6,216 bases of DNA from Streptomyces novaecaesareae (lineage in GTDB: Bacteria > Actinomycetota > Actinomycetes > Streptomycetales > Streptomycetaceae), in assembly GCF_000716875.1 (NCBI RefSeq), contig NZ_JNWQ01000156.1, positions 1 through 6,216 of the forward strand, given 5' to 3'. Numbering within the stretch: the first letter of the stretch is position 1; each line of letters opens with the position of its first letter. Below, one piece after another: positions 1 to 6,216 of this stretch. The notes under the pieces are model-generated. The model was not told where the DNA came from and ran no database searches. It saw nothing but the letters and a program-made list of their open reading frames with translations. The position numbers and the translations under genes are program-made.

Positions 1-3000
1 ACCCGGCACCCGGATGTACCGCACCGGTGACCTGGTGCGCCGCCGCCCGGACGGGCAGCTGGAGTTCGTCGGCCGGGTGGACCACCAGGTGAAGATCCGG
101 GGCTTCCGGATCGAACTCGGCGAGGTCGAGGCCGCGTTGACCCGCTGCGAGGGCGTCCGGCAGGCCGTCGTCCTCGCCCGGGAGGACACCCCCGGCGACA
201 AGCGACTGGTCGGCTACGTCGTCGGCGAGCAGAACGGCGAGCAGAACGGCGAGCAGAACGGCGAGCCCGACCTGGACCCGGCCGCCCTGCGCGACCTGGT
301 CGGGGAGCGGCTGCCCGAATACCTCGTCCCCTCCGCCGTGATCGTCCTCGACGCACTGCCGCTGACCCCCAACGGCAAGCTCGACCGGAACGCTCTGCCC
401 GCCCCCGACTACACCTCAGGCAGCACCGCCCGCGCACCCCGCACCGCCCGCGAGGAGATCCTCTGCGTGCTGTTCGCCGAGGTGCTGGGCCTGGAGAGCG
501 TCGGCATCGACGACGGCTTCTTCGAGCTCGGCGGCCACTCCCTCCTGGCCACCCGGCTGATCAGCCGCATCCGCGCCACCCTGGACGCCGAGTTGAGCAT
601 CCGGGAGCTGTTCCAGTACCCGACGGTCCGGACCATGGCCGCCGCGCTGGACCAGCAGGGCGGCGTGCGCACCCCGCTCACCCCGATGCCGCGCACCGGC
701 GACATCCCGCTCTCCTCCGCCCAGCAGCGCGTCTGGTTCATCAACCGGATCGAGCGGACCGACGAGAACGCCTACTACAACTGCCCGTTCGCCCTGCGGC
801 TGCGCGGCCCGCTGGACGCCGCCGCACTGGAGCAGGCCCTGCTGGACGTGGTCGGCCGGCACGAGTCGCTGCGCACCGTCTTCCCGGAGACCGACGGCGT
901 CCCGCGCCAGCACGTCCTCGACGACGTCGCGGGCCGGCTGCGCCTCACCGTCCACGACTGCACCGCCACCGGCCCCGCCGAGGCCCTGGCCGCCGCCGTC
1001 GCCCGCGGCTTCGACGTCACCACCGACCTGCCGCTGCGGGCCGAGCTGATGGTCGTCGGACCGGAGGAGCACGTCCTGCTGCTGGTGATCCACCACATCG
1101 CCACCGACGGCTCCTCGATGGCCCCGCTGATGGCGGACCTCGCCACCGCCTACCGGGCGCGCCGCACGGGCCGGGCCCCCGGCTGGGAGCCGCTGCCGGT
1201 GCAGTACGCCGACTACACCCTCTGGCAGCGCGACCTGCTCGGCCGGGAGGACGACCCGGACAGCCTGCTGGCCGCCCAGATCGCCTACTGGAAGGAGGCC
1301 CTGGCCGGCCAGCCCGAGGAGATCGGCCTCCCGGTGGACCGGCCGCGACCGGCCGTCTCCTCGCACACCGGCGGCATGGTGCACGCCGCACTGGACGCGG
1401 CGGTGCACAAGGAGCTCGCCGGCCTCGCCCGGGCCAACGGCGTCACCCTGTTCATGGTGCTGCACGCCGCCGTCGCCACCGTGCTGTCGCGGCTGGGCGC
1501 CGGCACCGACGTCTCGGTCGGAACCCCGGTGGCCGGGCGCACCGACGAGGCGCTGGACGGCCAGGTCGGCTTCTTCGTCAACACCCTGGTGCTGCGCACC
1601 GACCTGTCCGGCAACCCGACCTTCCGCGAGCTGCTGGCCCGCGTCCGGGACACCGACCTCGGCGCGCTCGACCACCAGGACGTCCCGTTCGAGCGCCTGG
1701 TCGACGTGCTCAACCCGGCCCGGGTCGCCGCCCGCAACCCGCTGTTCCAGATCGTCCTGGCCCTGCACAACCACGCCCTGGAGGACGCCGAGTTCGCCGG
1801 CCTGCCGGTCGAGGCGGAGCCCGTCGAACTGGGGGCGGCCAAGCTCGACCTGAACCTCAACTTCACCGAGGTCCGCGACCCGGCCGGCACCGTGACCGGC
1901 CTGGCCGCCGCGCTGGAGTACTCCGCGGACCTGTTCGACCGGTCCACCGCCGAGTGGCTGCTGCGCTGCCTGGTCGGCCTGCTCGACGCCGTCACCGACG
2001 ATCCCGACGCGCGGATCGGGGCGCTCCCGGTGTTCTCCGCGGCCGACCGGCGCGAGCTGGCGGCCTGGAACGACACCGGGCAGCCCGTCCCGGCGGCCAC
2101 CCTGCACGGGCTGGTCGAGGCCCAGGCGGCCCGCACCCCCGGGGCGCTCGCCGTCCGGTTCGCCGACACCGAGCTGAACTACGCCGAACTGGACGCCCGG
2201 GCCAACCGGTTGGCCCACCACCTGCTGGCGCACGGCGCCGGCCCCGGCCGACTGGTGGCCGTCGCCGTCCCGCGCTCGGCGGAGCTGCCGGTGGCGTTGC
2301 TCGCCGTGCTGAAGACCGGGGCCGCCTACGTCCCGGTCGACCCGGGCCACCCGGCGGACCGGATCCGGCAGATCCTGACCGAGGCCCGGCCGACGGTGCT
2401 GCTCACCGACACGGCCGGCGCGCAGTCCGAGTGGGCCGCCCCGGCCGCCCCGGCCGACCGGGCCGACCGGGCCCACGGCGCCCCGGTGATCGCCCTCGAC
2501 ACCGAGGCCACCCGTGCGGCGCTGGCCGCCCGCCCGGACACCGCCCCGGCCCCGGCCCCGCAGGCCGAGGCGCAGACGGCCTACGTGATGTACACCTCGG
2601 GCTCCACCGGCCGCCCCAAGGGCGTCGTGGTCGACCACCCGAGCGTGGTCAACCTGCTGACCGAGCTGGCCCACGAACTGCCGATGGCCGTCGGCGACGT
2701 GATGCTCCAGCAGGCCACGGCCGCCTTCGACATCTCGGTGCCCGAGCTGTTCCTGCCGCTGATGCAGGGCGGCGCCACCGCCCTCACCACCCGTGAGGAG
2801 GTCCGCGACCCGGCCGTCCTGGCCACCCTGATCGGGCGCTACGGCGTCACGGTGTTCCAGGCGACGCCGAGCCTGTGGCAGGCCCTGCTGGACGAGCGCC
2901 CCGAAGCCGTCCGGGGCCTGCGGATGATGGTCGGCGGGGACGCCCTGCCGCCGGCCCTGGCGGCCCGGCTGGGGGCGGCCGGCGCCCGGCTGGTCCACTG

Positions 3001-4684
3001 CTACGGGCCGACCGAGACCACCGTCTGGTCCACCACCGCCGACCTGACCGGCCGCTCCGGTACCCCGCCGATCGGCCACCCGATCCGCAACACCCGGGCG
3101 TACGTCCTGGACGGGTACCTCAACCCGGTGCCCCCGAGGGTCGTCGGTGAGCTCTACCTCGCCGGGACCGGCCTGGCCCGCGGCTACCTGGGCCGGCCGG
3201 GGCTGACCGCCGAGCGCTTCGTCGCCGACCCGTTCGCGCTGGGGGAGCGGATGTACCGCACCGGTGACCTGGTGCGCCGCCGCACCGACGGGCAGCTGGA
3301 GTTCGTCGGCCGGGTGGACCACCAGGTGAAGGTCCGCGGCTTCCGGATCGAACTCGGCGAGGTCGAGGCCGCCCTGGCCGCGCACCCGGCGGTCCTGCAG
3401 AGCGCGGCGGCCGTCCACGAGGACGGGCCGGGCGGGCAGCGGCTGGTCGGCTACGTCGTGCCGCGGCCCGGCACGACGCCGCCGGCCCCGGACGAGCTGC
3501 GCCGGCACGTCGGCGGGCGGCTGCCCGAGTACATGGTGCCCTCCGCCGTCGTCCTCCTCGACGCCCTGCCGCTGACCTCCAACGGCAAGCTCGACCGCAC
3601 GTCCCTGCCCGCCCCCGCCTACGCGGGCACCGGGCGCGCCCCGCGCACCCCGCGCGAGGAGGTGCTCTGCGGCCTGTTCGCCGAGGTGCTGGACCTGGAC
3701 AGCGTCGGCGTCGACGACAGCTTCTTCGACCTCGGCGGCCACTCCCTGCTCGCCACCCGCCTGACCAGCCGGATCCGCGCCGCCCTCGGGGTGGAGCCGG
3801 GCATCCGCGAACTGTTCGCGGCGCCCACCCCGGCCGGCCTGGCCACCGCGCTGGACGACGGCGGCCAGGGCGACGCGCTCGGCGTGCTCTTCCCGCTGCG
3901 CCCGCACGGCGACGCCACCCCGCTGTTCTGCGTCCACCCGGTGGCCGGGGTCAGCTGGGTCTACTCCGGGCTGCTGCGCCACCTCGACCCGCAGGTACCG
4001 GTGTTCGGGCTGCAGGCCCGGGGGCTGACCGAGCCGGGAGCGCTGCCGAGGAGCATCGCCGAGATGGCCGAGGACTACGTCGCCGAGATCCGCAAGGCCC
4101 GCCCGCACGGCCCGTACCGGCTGCTCGGCTGGTCCTTCGGCGGCATGGTCGCCCACGCCGTCGCCGTCCGGCTGCAGGCCGAGGGCGAGCAGGTCGAACA
4201 GCTCACCGTGCTGGACGGCTTCCCCGCCCACCCCGAGGCCGACCGGCTCCCCGCCGACGCCCCGGAACCGGAGACGCTGGCCGCGCTGCTCCACTCGCTC
4301 GGCCACCCGGTGCCCGACCCCGCCGACGGCGGGGGAGAGCTGGACCGGGCCCGGTTCCGGGCGGTGCTGGAGCACGGCGGCAGCCCGCTCTCCGGCCTCG
4401 ACGAGGCCGAACTCGCCGCCCTGGTCGCGGTCTTCGCCAACAACGCCGACCTCGTCCACACCGAGGTCTCCGGCGTCTACCACGGCGACCTGATCCACTT
4501 CACCGCCACGCTCGGCAAGCCCGCCGACGCGCCCACCGCCGAGGACTGGCGCCCGTACGTCACCGGGGCCGTCCACACCCACGAGCTCGCCTGCCACCAC
4601 GGCGCCATGACGCAGCCCGCACCGATCGCCGCCGTCAGCGCCGTCCTGGCCGGGCACACCCCGACCCCGAGGAGGACCTCATGA
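1..4684 (+). CDS. Terminal NRPS subunit, 5'-partial: (A)-PCP-C-A-PCP-TE
   Basis: Modular peptide synthetase that adds the last residue(s) of a peptide and releases it. The reading frame is open from nt 2 and enters mid-domain just before A-domain motif A7 (YRTGDL), so the true start is upstream; the ATG at nt 14 is an internal Met. Counting that Met as residue 1, the order is: C-terminal end of A1 (to about 130, with A10 NGKLDR and Lys122); PCP1 (142-213, phosphopantetheine Ser176 in GGHS); condensation domain (229-655, HHIATDG at 360-366); A2 (686-1195, A3 core [11 protein letters not shown] at 860-870, Lys1192); PCP2 (1210-1281, Ser1244); thioesterase (1290-1548, Ser1374 in GWSFGG). There is no epimerization or methylation domain in the visible part. 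All core motifs are intact, so the enzyme looks functional. It ends in ATGA, overlapping the next gene. Domain family assignment is secure; the product and the upstream modules cannot be seen. Confidence 0.97.
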   Translation, partial: PGTRMYRTGDLVRRRPDGQLEFVGRVDHQVKIRGFRIELGEVEAALTRCEGVRQAVVLAREDTPGDKRLVGYVVGEQNGEQNGEQNGEPDLDPAALRDLVGERLPEYLVPSAVIVLDALPLTPNGKLDRNALPAPDYTSGSTARAPRTAREEILCVLFAEVLGLESVGIDDGFFELGGHSLLATRLISRIRATLDAELSIRELFQYPTVRTMAAALDQQGGVRTPLTPMPRTGDIPLSSAQQRVWFINRIERTDENAYYNCPFALRLRGPLDAAALEQALLDVVGRHESLRTVFPETDGVPRQHVLDDVAGRLRLTVHDCTATGPAEALAAAVARGFDVTTDLPLRAELMVVGPEEHVLLLVIHHIATDGSSMAPLMADLATAYRARRTGRAPGWEPLPVQYADYTLWQRDLLGREDDPDSLLAAQIAYWKEALAGQPEEIGLPVDRPRPAVSSHTGGMVHAALDAAVHKELAGLARANGVTLFMVLHAAVATVLSRLGAGTDVSVGTPVAGRTDEALDGQVGFFVNTLVLRTDLSGNPTFRELLARVRDTDLGALDHQDVPFERLVDVLNPARVAARNPLFQIVLALHNHALEDAEFAGLPVEAEPVELGAAKLDLNLNFTEVRDPAGTVTGLAAALEYSADLFDRSTAEWLLRCLVGLLDAVTDDPDARIGALPVFSAADRRELAAWNDTGQPVPAATLHGLVEAQAARTPGALAVRFADTELNYAELDARANRLAHHLLAHGAGPGRLVAVAVPRSAELPVALLAVLKTGAAYVPVDPGHPADRIRQILTEARPTVLLTDTAGAQSEWAAPAAPADRADRAHGAPVIALDTEATRAALAARPDTAPAPAPQAEAQTAYVMYTSGSTGRPKGVVVDHPSVVNLLTELAHELPMAVGDVMLQQATAAFDISVPELFLPLMQGGATALTTREEVRDPAVLATLIGRYGVTVFQATPSLWQALLDERPEAVRGLRMMVGGDALPPALAARLGAAGARLVHCYGPTETTVWSTTADLTGRSGTPPIGHPIRNTRAYVLDGYLNPVPPRVVGELYLAGTGLARGYLGRPGLTAERFVADPFALGERMYRTGDLVRRRTDGQLEFVGRVDHQVKVRGFRIELGEVEAALAAHPAVLQSAAAVHEDGPGGQRLVGYVVPRPGTTPPAPDELRRHVGGRLPEYMVPSAVVLLDALPLTSNGKLDRTSLPAPAYAGTGRAPRTPREEVLCGLFAEVLDLDSVGVDDSFFDLGGHSLLATRLTSRIRAALGVEPGIRELFAAPTPAGLATALDDGGQGDALGVLFPLRPHGDATPLFCVHPVAGVSWVYSGLLRHLDPQVPVFGLQARGLTEPGALPRSIAEMAEDYVAEIRKARPHGPYRLLGWSFGGMVAHAVAVRLQAEGEQVEQLTVLDGFPAHPEADRLPADAPEPETLAALLHSLGHPVPDPADGGGELDRARFRAVLEHGGSPLSGLDEAELAALVAVFANNADLVHTEVSGVYHGDLIHFTATLGKPADAPTAEDWRPYVTGAVHTHELACHHGAMTQPAPIAAVSAVLAGHTPTPRRTS
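224..265 (+). repeat. In-frame 12-bp tandem repeat, 3.5 copies
   Basis: The unit ggcgagcagaac is repeated perfectly three times (224-235, 236-247, 248-259), followed by a half copy (260-265). It encodes (Gly-Glu-Gln-Asn)x3-Gly-Glu, starting at residue 71. It lies in the C-terminal subdomain of A1 between the A8 and A9 regions, where a surface loop is expected. The matching loop in A2 has no such repeat. Because the unit is a multiple of three, copy-number change by slippage would keep the frame. Confidence 0.95.
698..1978 (+). other. Condensation domain of the last NRPS module
   Basis: This domain forms the peptide bond between the chain on PCP1 and the amino acid on PCP2. Visible motifs are C1 (SSAQQRVWF, from residue 234), C3 with catalytic His361 in HHIATDGSS (360-368), a C4-type region ([13 protein letters not shown], from 518) and a C5-type DVPFERLV (from 556) followed by PLFQ (576-579). 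C3 has Ser where a Trp is common (HHxxxDGWS). There is no sign of a heterocyclization domain (DxxxxD replacing the His motif) or of dual epimerization/condensation signatures. The text resembles the D-donor (DCL) condensation domains of actinomycetes as I remember them, but no epimerase precedes it, so the subtype is left open. Confidence 0.9.
2069..3604 (+). other. Adenylation domain of the last NRPS module, unusual specificity code
   Basis: This domain activates the final amino acid as an aminoacyl-AMP and loads it on PCP2. Motifs run in order: A1 ([14 protein letters not shown], from residue 721), A2 ([12 protein letters not shown]), A3 (860-870), A4 (FDISVPELF, with Asp906), A5 (YGPTETT, from 997), A6 ([18 protein letters not shown]), A7 (YRTGDL, 1081-1086), A8 ([17 protein letters not shown]) and A10 (NGKLDR, Lys1192). 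A hand alignment to GrsA PheA gives the pocket D906, I907, P910, Q949, M972, G974, C996, V1004, W1005, K1192. The conserved Asp indicates an alpha-amino acid substrate. I do not recognise a known substrate for this code. The stretch between A2 and A3 contains a repetitive, Ala/Pro-rich surface segment. Confidence 0.9.
3881..4657 (+). other. Type I thioesterase (chain-release) domain
   Basis: An alpha/beta-hydrolase domain that takes the finished peptide from PCP2 onto a serine and releases it by hydrolysis or cyclization. Visible features are the oxyanion-region motif HPVAG (about residues 1307-1311), the nucleophile elbow GWSFGG with Ser1374, the acidic triad residue Asp1401 (TVLDG) and His1529 in the C-terminal CHHGAMTQP motif. 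By analogy with the CxHxxM pattern of actinomycete TEs, the second His is the catalytic one. The triad is complete, so the domain should be active. Its presence makes this the last synthetase of the assembly line. Whether the product is linear or cyclic cannot be read from the domain. Confidence 0.9.
4669..4676 (+). promoter_or_regulatory. Ribosome binding site inside the NRPS 3' end
   Basis: GAGGAGGA, with the GGAGG core at 4671-4675, lies five bases before the ATG at 4681 and still within the NRPS coding sequence. Together with the ATGA overlap it fixes the start of the small downstream gene and implies termination-reinitiation coupling. Confidence 0.85.
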
Positions 4685-5031
4685 ACGTCGAACAGGCCCG
4701 TGAGTTCTACGAGTTGATCGACACCGACGACATCGCCGGGCTGATCGGGAGGTTCGCCCCCGAGGCCGCCTACCACCGGCCCGGCTACGACCCGCTGGTC
4801 GGCCGGGAGCGGCTGCGCCGCTTCTACGCCGAGGAGCGGGTGATCAAGGAAGGCCGGCACACCCTGGAGCGGGTGGTCGAGTCCGACGGCCTGACCGCCG
4901 TGCACGGCAGCTTCCGCGGCACCCTGCACGACGGCCGCCCGGCGGCCCACCGCTTCGCCGAGTTCTTCGAGTCGACGCCGGAGGGGCTGATCGCCCGCCG
5001 CGACACCTTCTTCTTCGTCTCGCTGGTCTGA
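4681..5031 (+). CDS. SnoaL/NTF2-like small protein, function unknown
   Basis: A 116-residue protein with the layout of a single NTF2-like (SnoaL / ketosteroid-isomerase-like) cone fold: an N-terminal helix ([21 protein letters not shown]), an aromatic/His strand ([11 protein letters not shown]), the GRERLRRFY helix, then paired beta strands ([19 protein letters not shown]) and a final strand ending [11 protein letters not shown]. The length is normal for the family. No signal peptide or membrane segment is seen. Members act as cyclases, isomerases, hydrolases or non-catalytic binders, and the pocket residues do not let me choose; polar candidates in the predicted pocket are Tyr31, His32, His75 and His90. 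The ATG overlaps the NRPS stop (ATGA) and has a strong GGAGG five bases upstream, so it is co-translated with the synthetase. Inference: a tailoring or helper role in the same pathway. The fold call is from pattern recognition only. Confidence 0.85.
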   Translation: MNVEQAREFYELIDTDDIAGLIGRFAPEAAYHRPGYDPLVGRERLRRFYAEERVIKEGRHTLERVVESDGLTAVHGSFRGTLHDGRPAAHRFAEFFESTPEGLIARRDTFFFVSLV

Positions 5032-5044
5032 GCACCCGCCCCCA

Positions 5045-5066
5045 CACCCACCGAACACCCACCGAA
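5045..5066 (+). repeat. 11-bp perfect tandem repeat before ilvE
   Basis: Two adjacent perfect copies of cacccaccgaa (5045-5055 and 5056-5066) fill most of the 44-nt gap between the NTF2-like gene and the aminotransferase gene. The second copy runs into the Shine-Dalgarno sequence. It could be a replication-slippage duplication, an unstructured C/A-rich leader or a protein site; the sequence does not decide. No -10/-35 promoter or terminator is evident in this gap. Confidence 0.85.
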
Positions 5067-5070
5067 GGAG
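5064..5070 (+). promoter_or_regulatory. Ribosome binding site for ilvE (GTG start)
   Basis: GAAGGAG sits five bases before the GTG at 5076. This supports GTG as the start. The next in-frame Met codon is deep within the protein (the Met in LAMPELP) and would remove the N-terminal domain. Confidence 0.85.
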
Positions 5071-5075
5071 CACCC

Positions 5076-6152
5076 GTGACCTCCGCCACGCAGCGCAAGC
5101 CCATCGCGATCGACCCCGCCCGCGTCATCACCGACCCCGGCTACGGCGAGGCCTTCACCGAGCACCTCTTCAGCATCGACTGGTCGCCCGAACTGGGCTG
5201 GCACGGAGCCGAGTTGAAGCGCCTCGACAACCTGTCCCTGCACCCCGCCACCCTCGGCCTGCACTACGGCCAGGTCATCTTCGAGGGCCTCAAGGCCCAC
5301 CGCCGGGTGGACGGCACCGTCGCCGCCTTCCGCCCCGAGGACCACGCCCGCCGCTTCCAGCGCTCCGCCCGCCGGCTGGCCATGCCCGAACTGCCCGAGG
5401 AGATCTTCACCGACGCCATCGAGCAGCTGATCGAGCGCGACGGCGGGATGCTCTCGGAGGACCCGACGCACTGCATCTACCTGCGCCCGATCATGTTCGC
5501 CACCGACGTCACGCTGATGCTGCGGCCCTCCAACGGCTACCGCTTCCTGCTGATGGCCTTCGTGGCGGCCGGGTTCTTCGGTGACGACATCGAGTCGGTG
5601 TCCGCGTGGGTCAGCCACGACTACGTCCGGGCGTTCCCCGGCGGCACCGGCAACGTCAAGGTGGCCGGCAACTACGCCGGCTCCTTCGCAGCCCAGCGCC
5701 AGGCCCAGGAGGCCGGCTGCCCGCAGGTGCTGTGGCTGGACGCGGTCGAGCGCCGGTGGATCGAGGAGATGGGCGGCATGAACGTCTTCTTCGTCCGCGG
5801 CGAGGGCCCGGGCGCCGAGGTGGTCACCCCGCAGCTGACCGGCACCCTGCTGCCGGGCGTCACCCGGGACACCGTCCTGGCCCTGGCCGAGCGCCTCGGC
5901 CACACCCCGCGCGAGGAGCGGATCTCGCTGGAGCAGTGGAAGGACGAGTGCGAACGGGGCGTCATCACCGAGGTGTTCGCCTGCGGGACGGCCGCGGTGG
6001 TCACCCCGGTCAAGTCGATCCACGACGACGGCGAGGAGTGGGTGGTCGGCGACGGCACGCCCGGCCCGGTCACCCGCGCCCTGCACCGCGCCCTGGTGGA
6101 CCTGCACCACGGCCTGACCGAGCAGCCGCCAGCCTGGGGCGCCCAGCACTGA
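5076..6152 (+). CDS. ilvE: Branched-chain amino acid aminotransferase (class IV, PLP)
   Basis: A 358-residue cytosolic fold-type IV aminotransferase that transfers an amino group, typically from glutamate, to a 2-oxo acid, classically making Leu, Ile or Val. The PLP-binding lysine is Lys195 in GNVKVAGNYAGS. The class IV aminotransferase signature is complete at residues 231-264 (EMGGMNVFF ... VVT ... LPGVTR), and the typical C-terminal EVFACGTAAVVTPV lies at 299-312. The N-terminal half has the expected LHYGQVIFEGLKA and YLRPIMFATD segments. The length matches the roughly 360 residues of bacterial and eukaryotic-type long BCATs. The start is GTG with a well-placed GAAGGAG. It follows the NTF2-like gene by 44 nt on the same strand with no visible terminator, so it is probably in the NRPS operon. 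Inference: a pathway copy making or finishing a precursor amino acid; IlvE enzymes are known to aminate 3-methyl-2-oxoglutarate in CDA/daptomycin-type pathways. Being the sole housekeeping ilvE is possible but less likely here. Confidence 0.95.
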   Translation: MTSATQRKPIAIDPARVITDPGYGEAFTEHLFSIDWSPELGWHGAELKRLDNLSLHPATLGLHYGQVIFEGLKAHRRVDGTVAAFRPEDHARRFQRSARRLAMPELPEEIFTDAIEQLIERDGGMLSEDPTHCIYLRPIMFATDVTLMLRPSNGYRFLLMAFVAAGFFGDDIESVSAWVSHDYVRAFPGGTGNVKVAGNYAGSFAAQRQAQEAGCPQVLWLDAVERRWIEEMGGMNVFFVRGEGPGAEVVTPQLTGTLLPGVTRDTVLALAERLGHTPREERISLEQWKDECERGVITEVFACGTAAVVTPVKSIHDDGEEWVVGDGTPGPVTRALHRALVDLHHGLTEQPPAWGAQH

Positions 6153-6187
6153 CCGGCCGCGGGCCCGCCGCCGCCCGCCCGCCGGTC
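6151..6187 (+). terminator. Candidate stem-loop at the ilvE stop, no U tract
   Basis: GACCGGC (6151-6157) pairs perfectly with GCCGGTC (6181-6187), and GCGGGC (6159-6164) pairs with GCCCGC (6173-6178), leaving an 8-nt loop and a small 1x2 internal loop. The 13 base pairs are nearly all G-C, and the stem begins within the TGA stop codon. No T-run follows, which is common for actinomycete hairpins. It could stop transcription or protect the mRNA 3' end. Chance pairing in such GC-rich DNA is a real alternative. Confidence 0.45.
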
Positions 6188-6205
6188 GCCCGCGGGCCCG
6201 CCGCC
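6157..6205 (+). repeat. 16-bp direct repeat downstream of ilvE
   Basis: The sequence ccgcgggcccgccgcc occurs at 6157-6172 and again at 6190-6205, 33 bp apart start to start. Each copy contains the 10-bp palindrome gcgggcccgc. It is embedded in C-rich non-coding DNA that ends in an 8-C run (6204-6211). It may be low-complexity chance or a duplicated site. Confidence 0.6.
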
Positions 6206-6216
6206 CCCCCCGCCCC

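Noticed and set aside
14..16. ATG at the left edge as the NRPS start codon
   Set aside because: It encodes the Met just before the YRTGDL motif inside an adenylation domain, and the frame is open upstream, so the gene is cut by the window rather than starting here.
1954..2796. A 280-codon + strand frame overlapping the C and A domains in another frame
   Set aside because: The protein is almost entirely Arg/Gly/Pro/Ala, typical of out-of-frame reading of high-GC coding DNA.
416..4657. Very long open frame on the minus strand (about 1400 codons) antisense to the NRPS gene
   Set aside because: It is a shadow of the GC-biased codons of the NRPS gene. Its translation is low-complexity Gly/Arg/Val/Gln-rich with no recognisable domain, while the + strand shows every NRPS motif.
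5032..5075. Promoter or terminator between the NTF2-like gene and ilvE
   Set aside because: The 44-nt gap is C/A-rich with a tandem repeat and ribosome binding site only; no -10/-35 pair or hairpin is visible.
4824..6149. Long minus-strand open frame across the NTF2-like gene and ilvE
   Set aside because: It mirrors the codon bias of two well-supported + strand genes, crosses their intergenic gap and shows no domain or good start context.
1..6216. TTA codons (bldA control), tRNA genes, insertion sequences, CRISPR arrays
   Set aside because: I found no TTA triplet when reading through the sequence, no transposase-like protein or terminal inverted repeats, no spaced repeat array and no tRNA-like fold.

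Overview
The window is about 6.2 kb of very GC-rich DNA with strong G/C bias at third codon positions, GGAGG-type ribosome binding sites, a GTG start and no TTA codon that I could find in the genes. This fits a high-GC actinomycete, most likely Streptomyces, Kitasatospora or a relative. The genus is an inference from codon style and from how the proteins read, not from a database match. Everything visible is on the + strand and appears to be the 3' end of a nonribosomal peptide synthetase (NRPS) biosynthetic operon.

Layout: (1) nt 1-4684 is the C-terminal part of a multimodular NRPS, cut by the left window edge. The visible order is [end of adenylation domain A1]-PCP1-C-A2-PCP2-TE. It therefore holds the end of the penultimate module, the whole last module and the chain-releasing thioesterase. 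(2) nt 4681-5031 is a 116-residue SnoaL/NTF2-like protein whose ATG overlaps the NRPS stop codon (ATGA), so translational coupling is likely. (3) After 44 nt, nt 5076-6152 encodes a class IV, PLP-dependent branched-chain amino acid aminotransferase (IlvE family). (4) nt 6153-6216 is non-coding and extremely C-rich. It contains a hairpin that starts at the ilvE stop codon and could mark the end of the transcript.

Working together (inference): the NRPS selects and condenses the last residue and the TE releases the peptide as an acid, a macrolactam or a macrolactone. The aminotransferase probably supplies or finishes an amino-acid building block by transaminating a 2-oxo acid, either a branched-chain one or a modified one such as the 3-methyl-2-oxoglutarate used in calcium-dependent lipopeptide pathways. 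The NTF2-like protein has no function readable from sequence, but its coupling to the synthetase argues for a pathway-specific role.

The most distinctive signals are an adenylation specificity code that I read as DIPQMGCVWK and cannot assign, the coupled NTF2-like gene, a 122-nt near-identical block shared by the two adenylation domains, and short perfect tandem repeats (12 bp inside the NRPS, 11 bp just before ilvE). I see no mobile element, CRISPR array, tRNA or rRNA, and nothing suggesting a wholly new kind of system beyond an NRPS pathway of unknown product.
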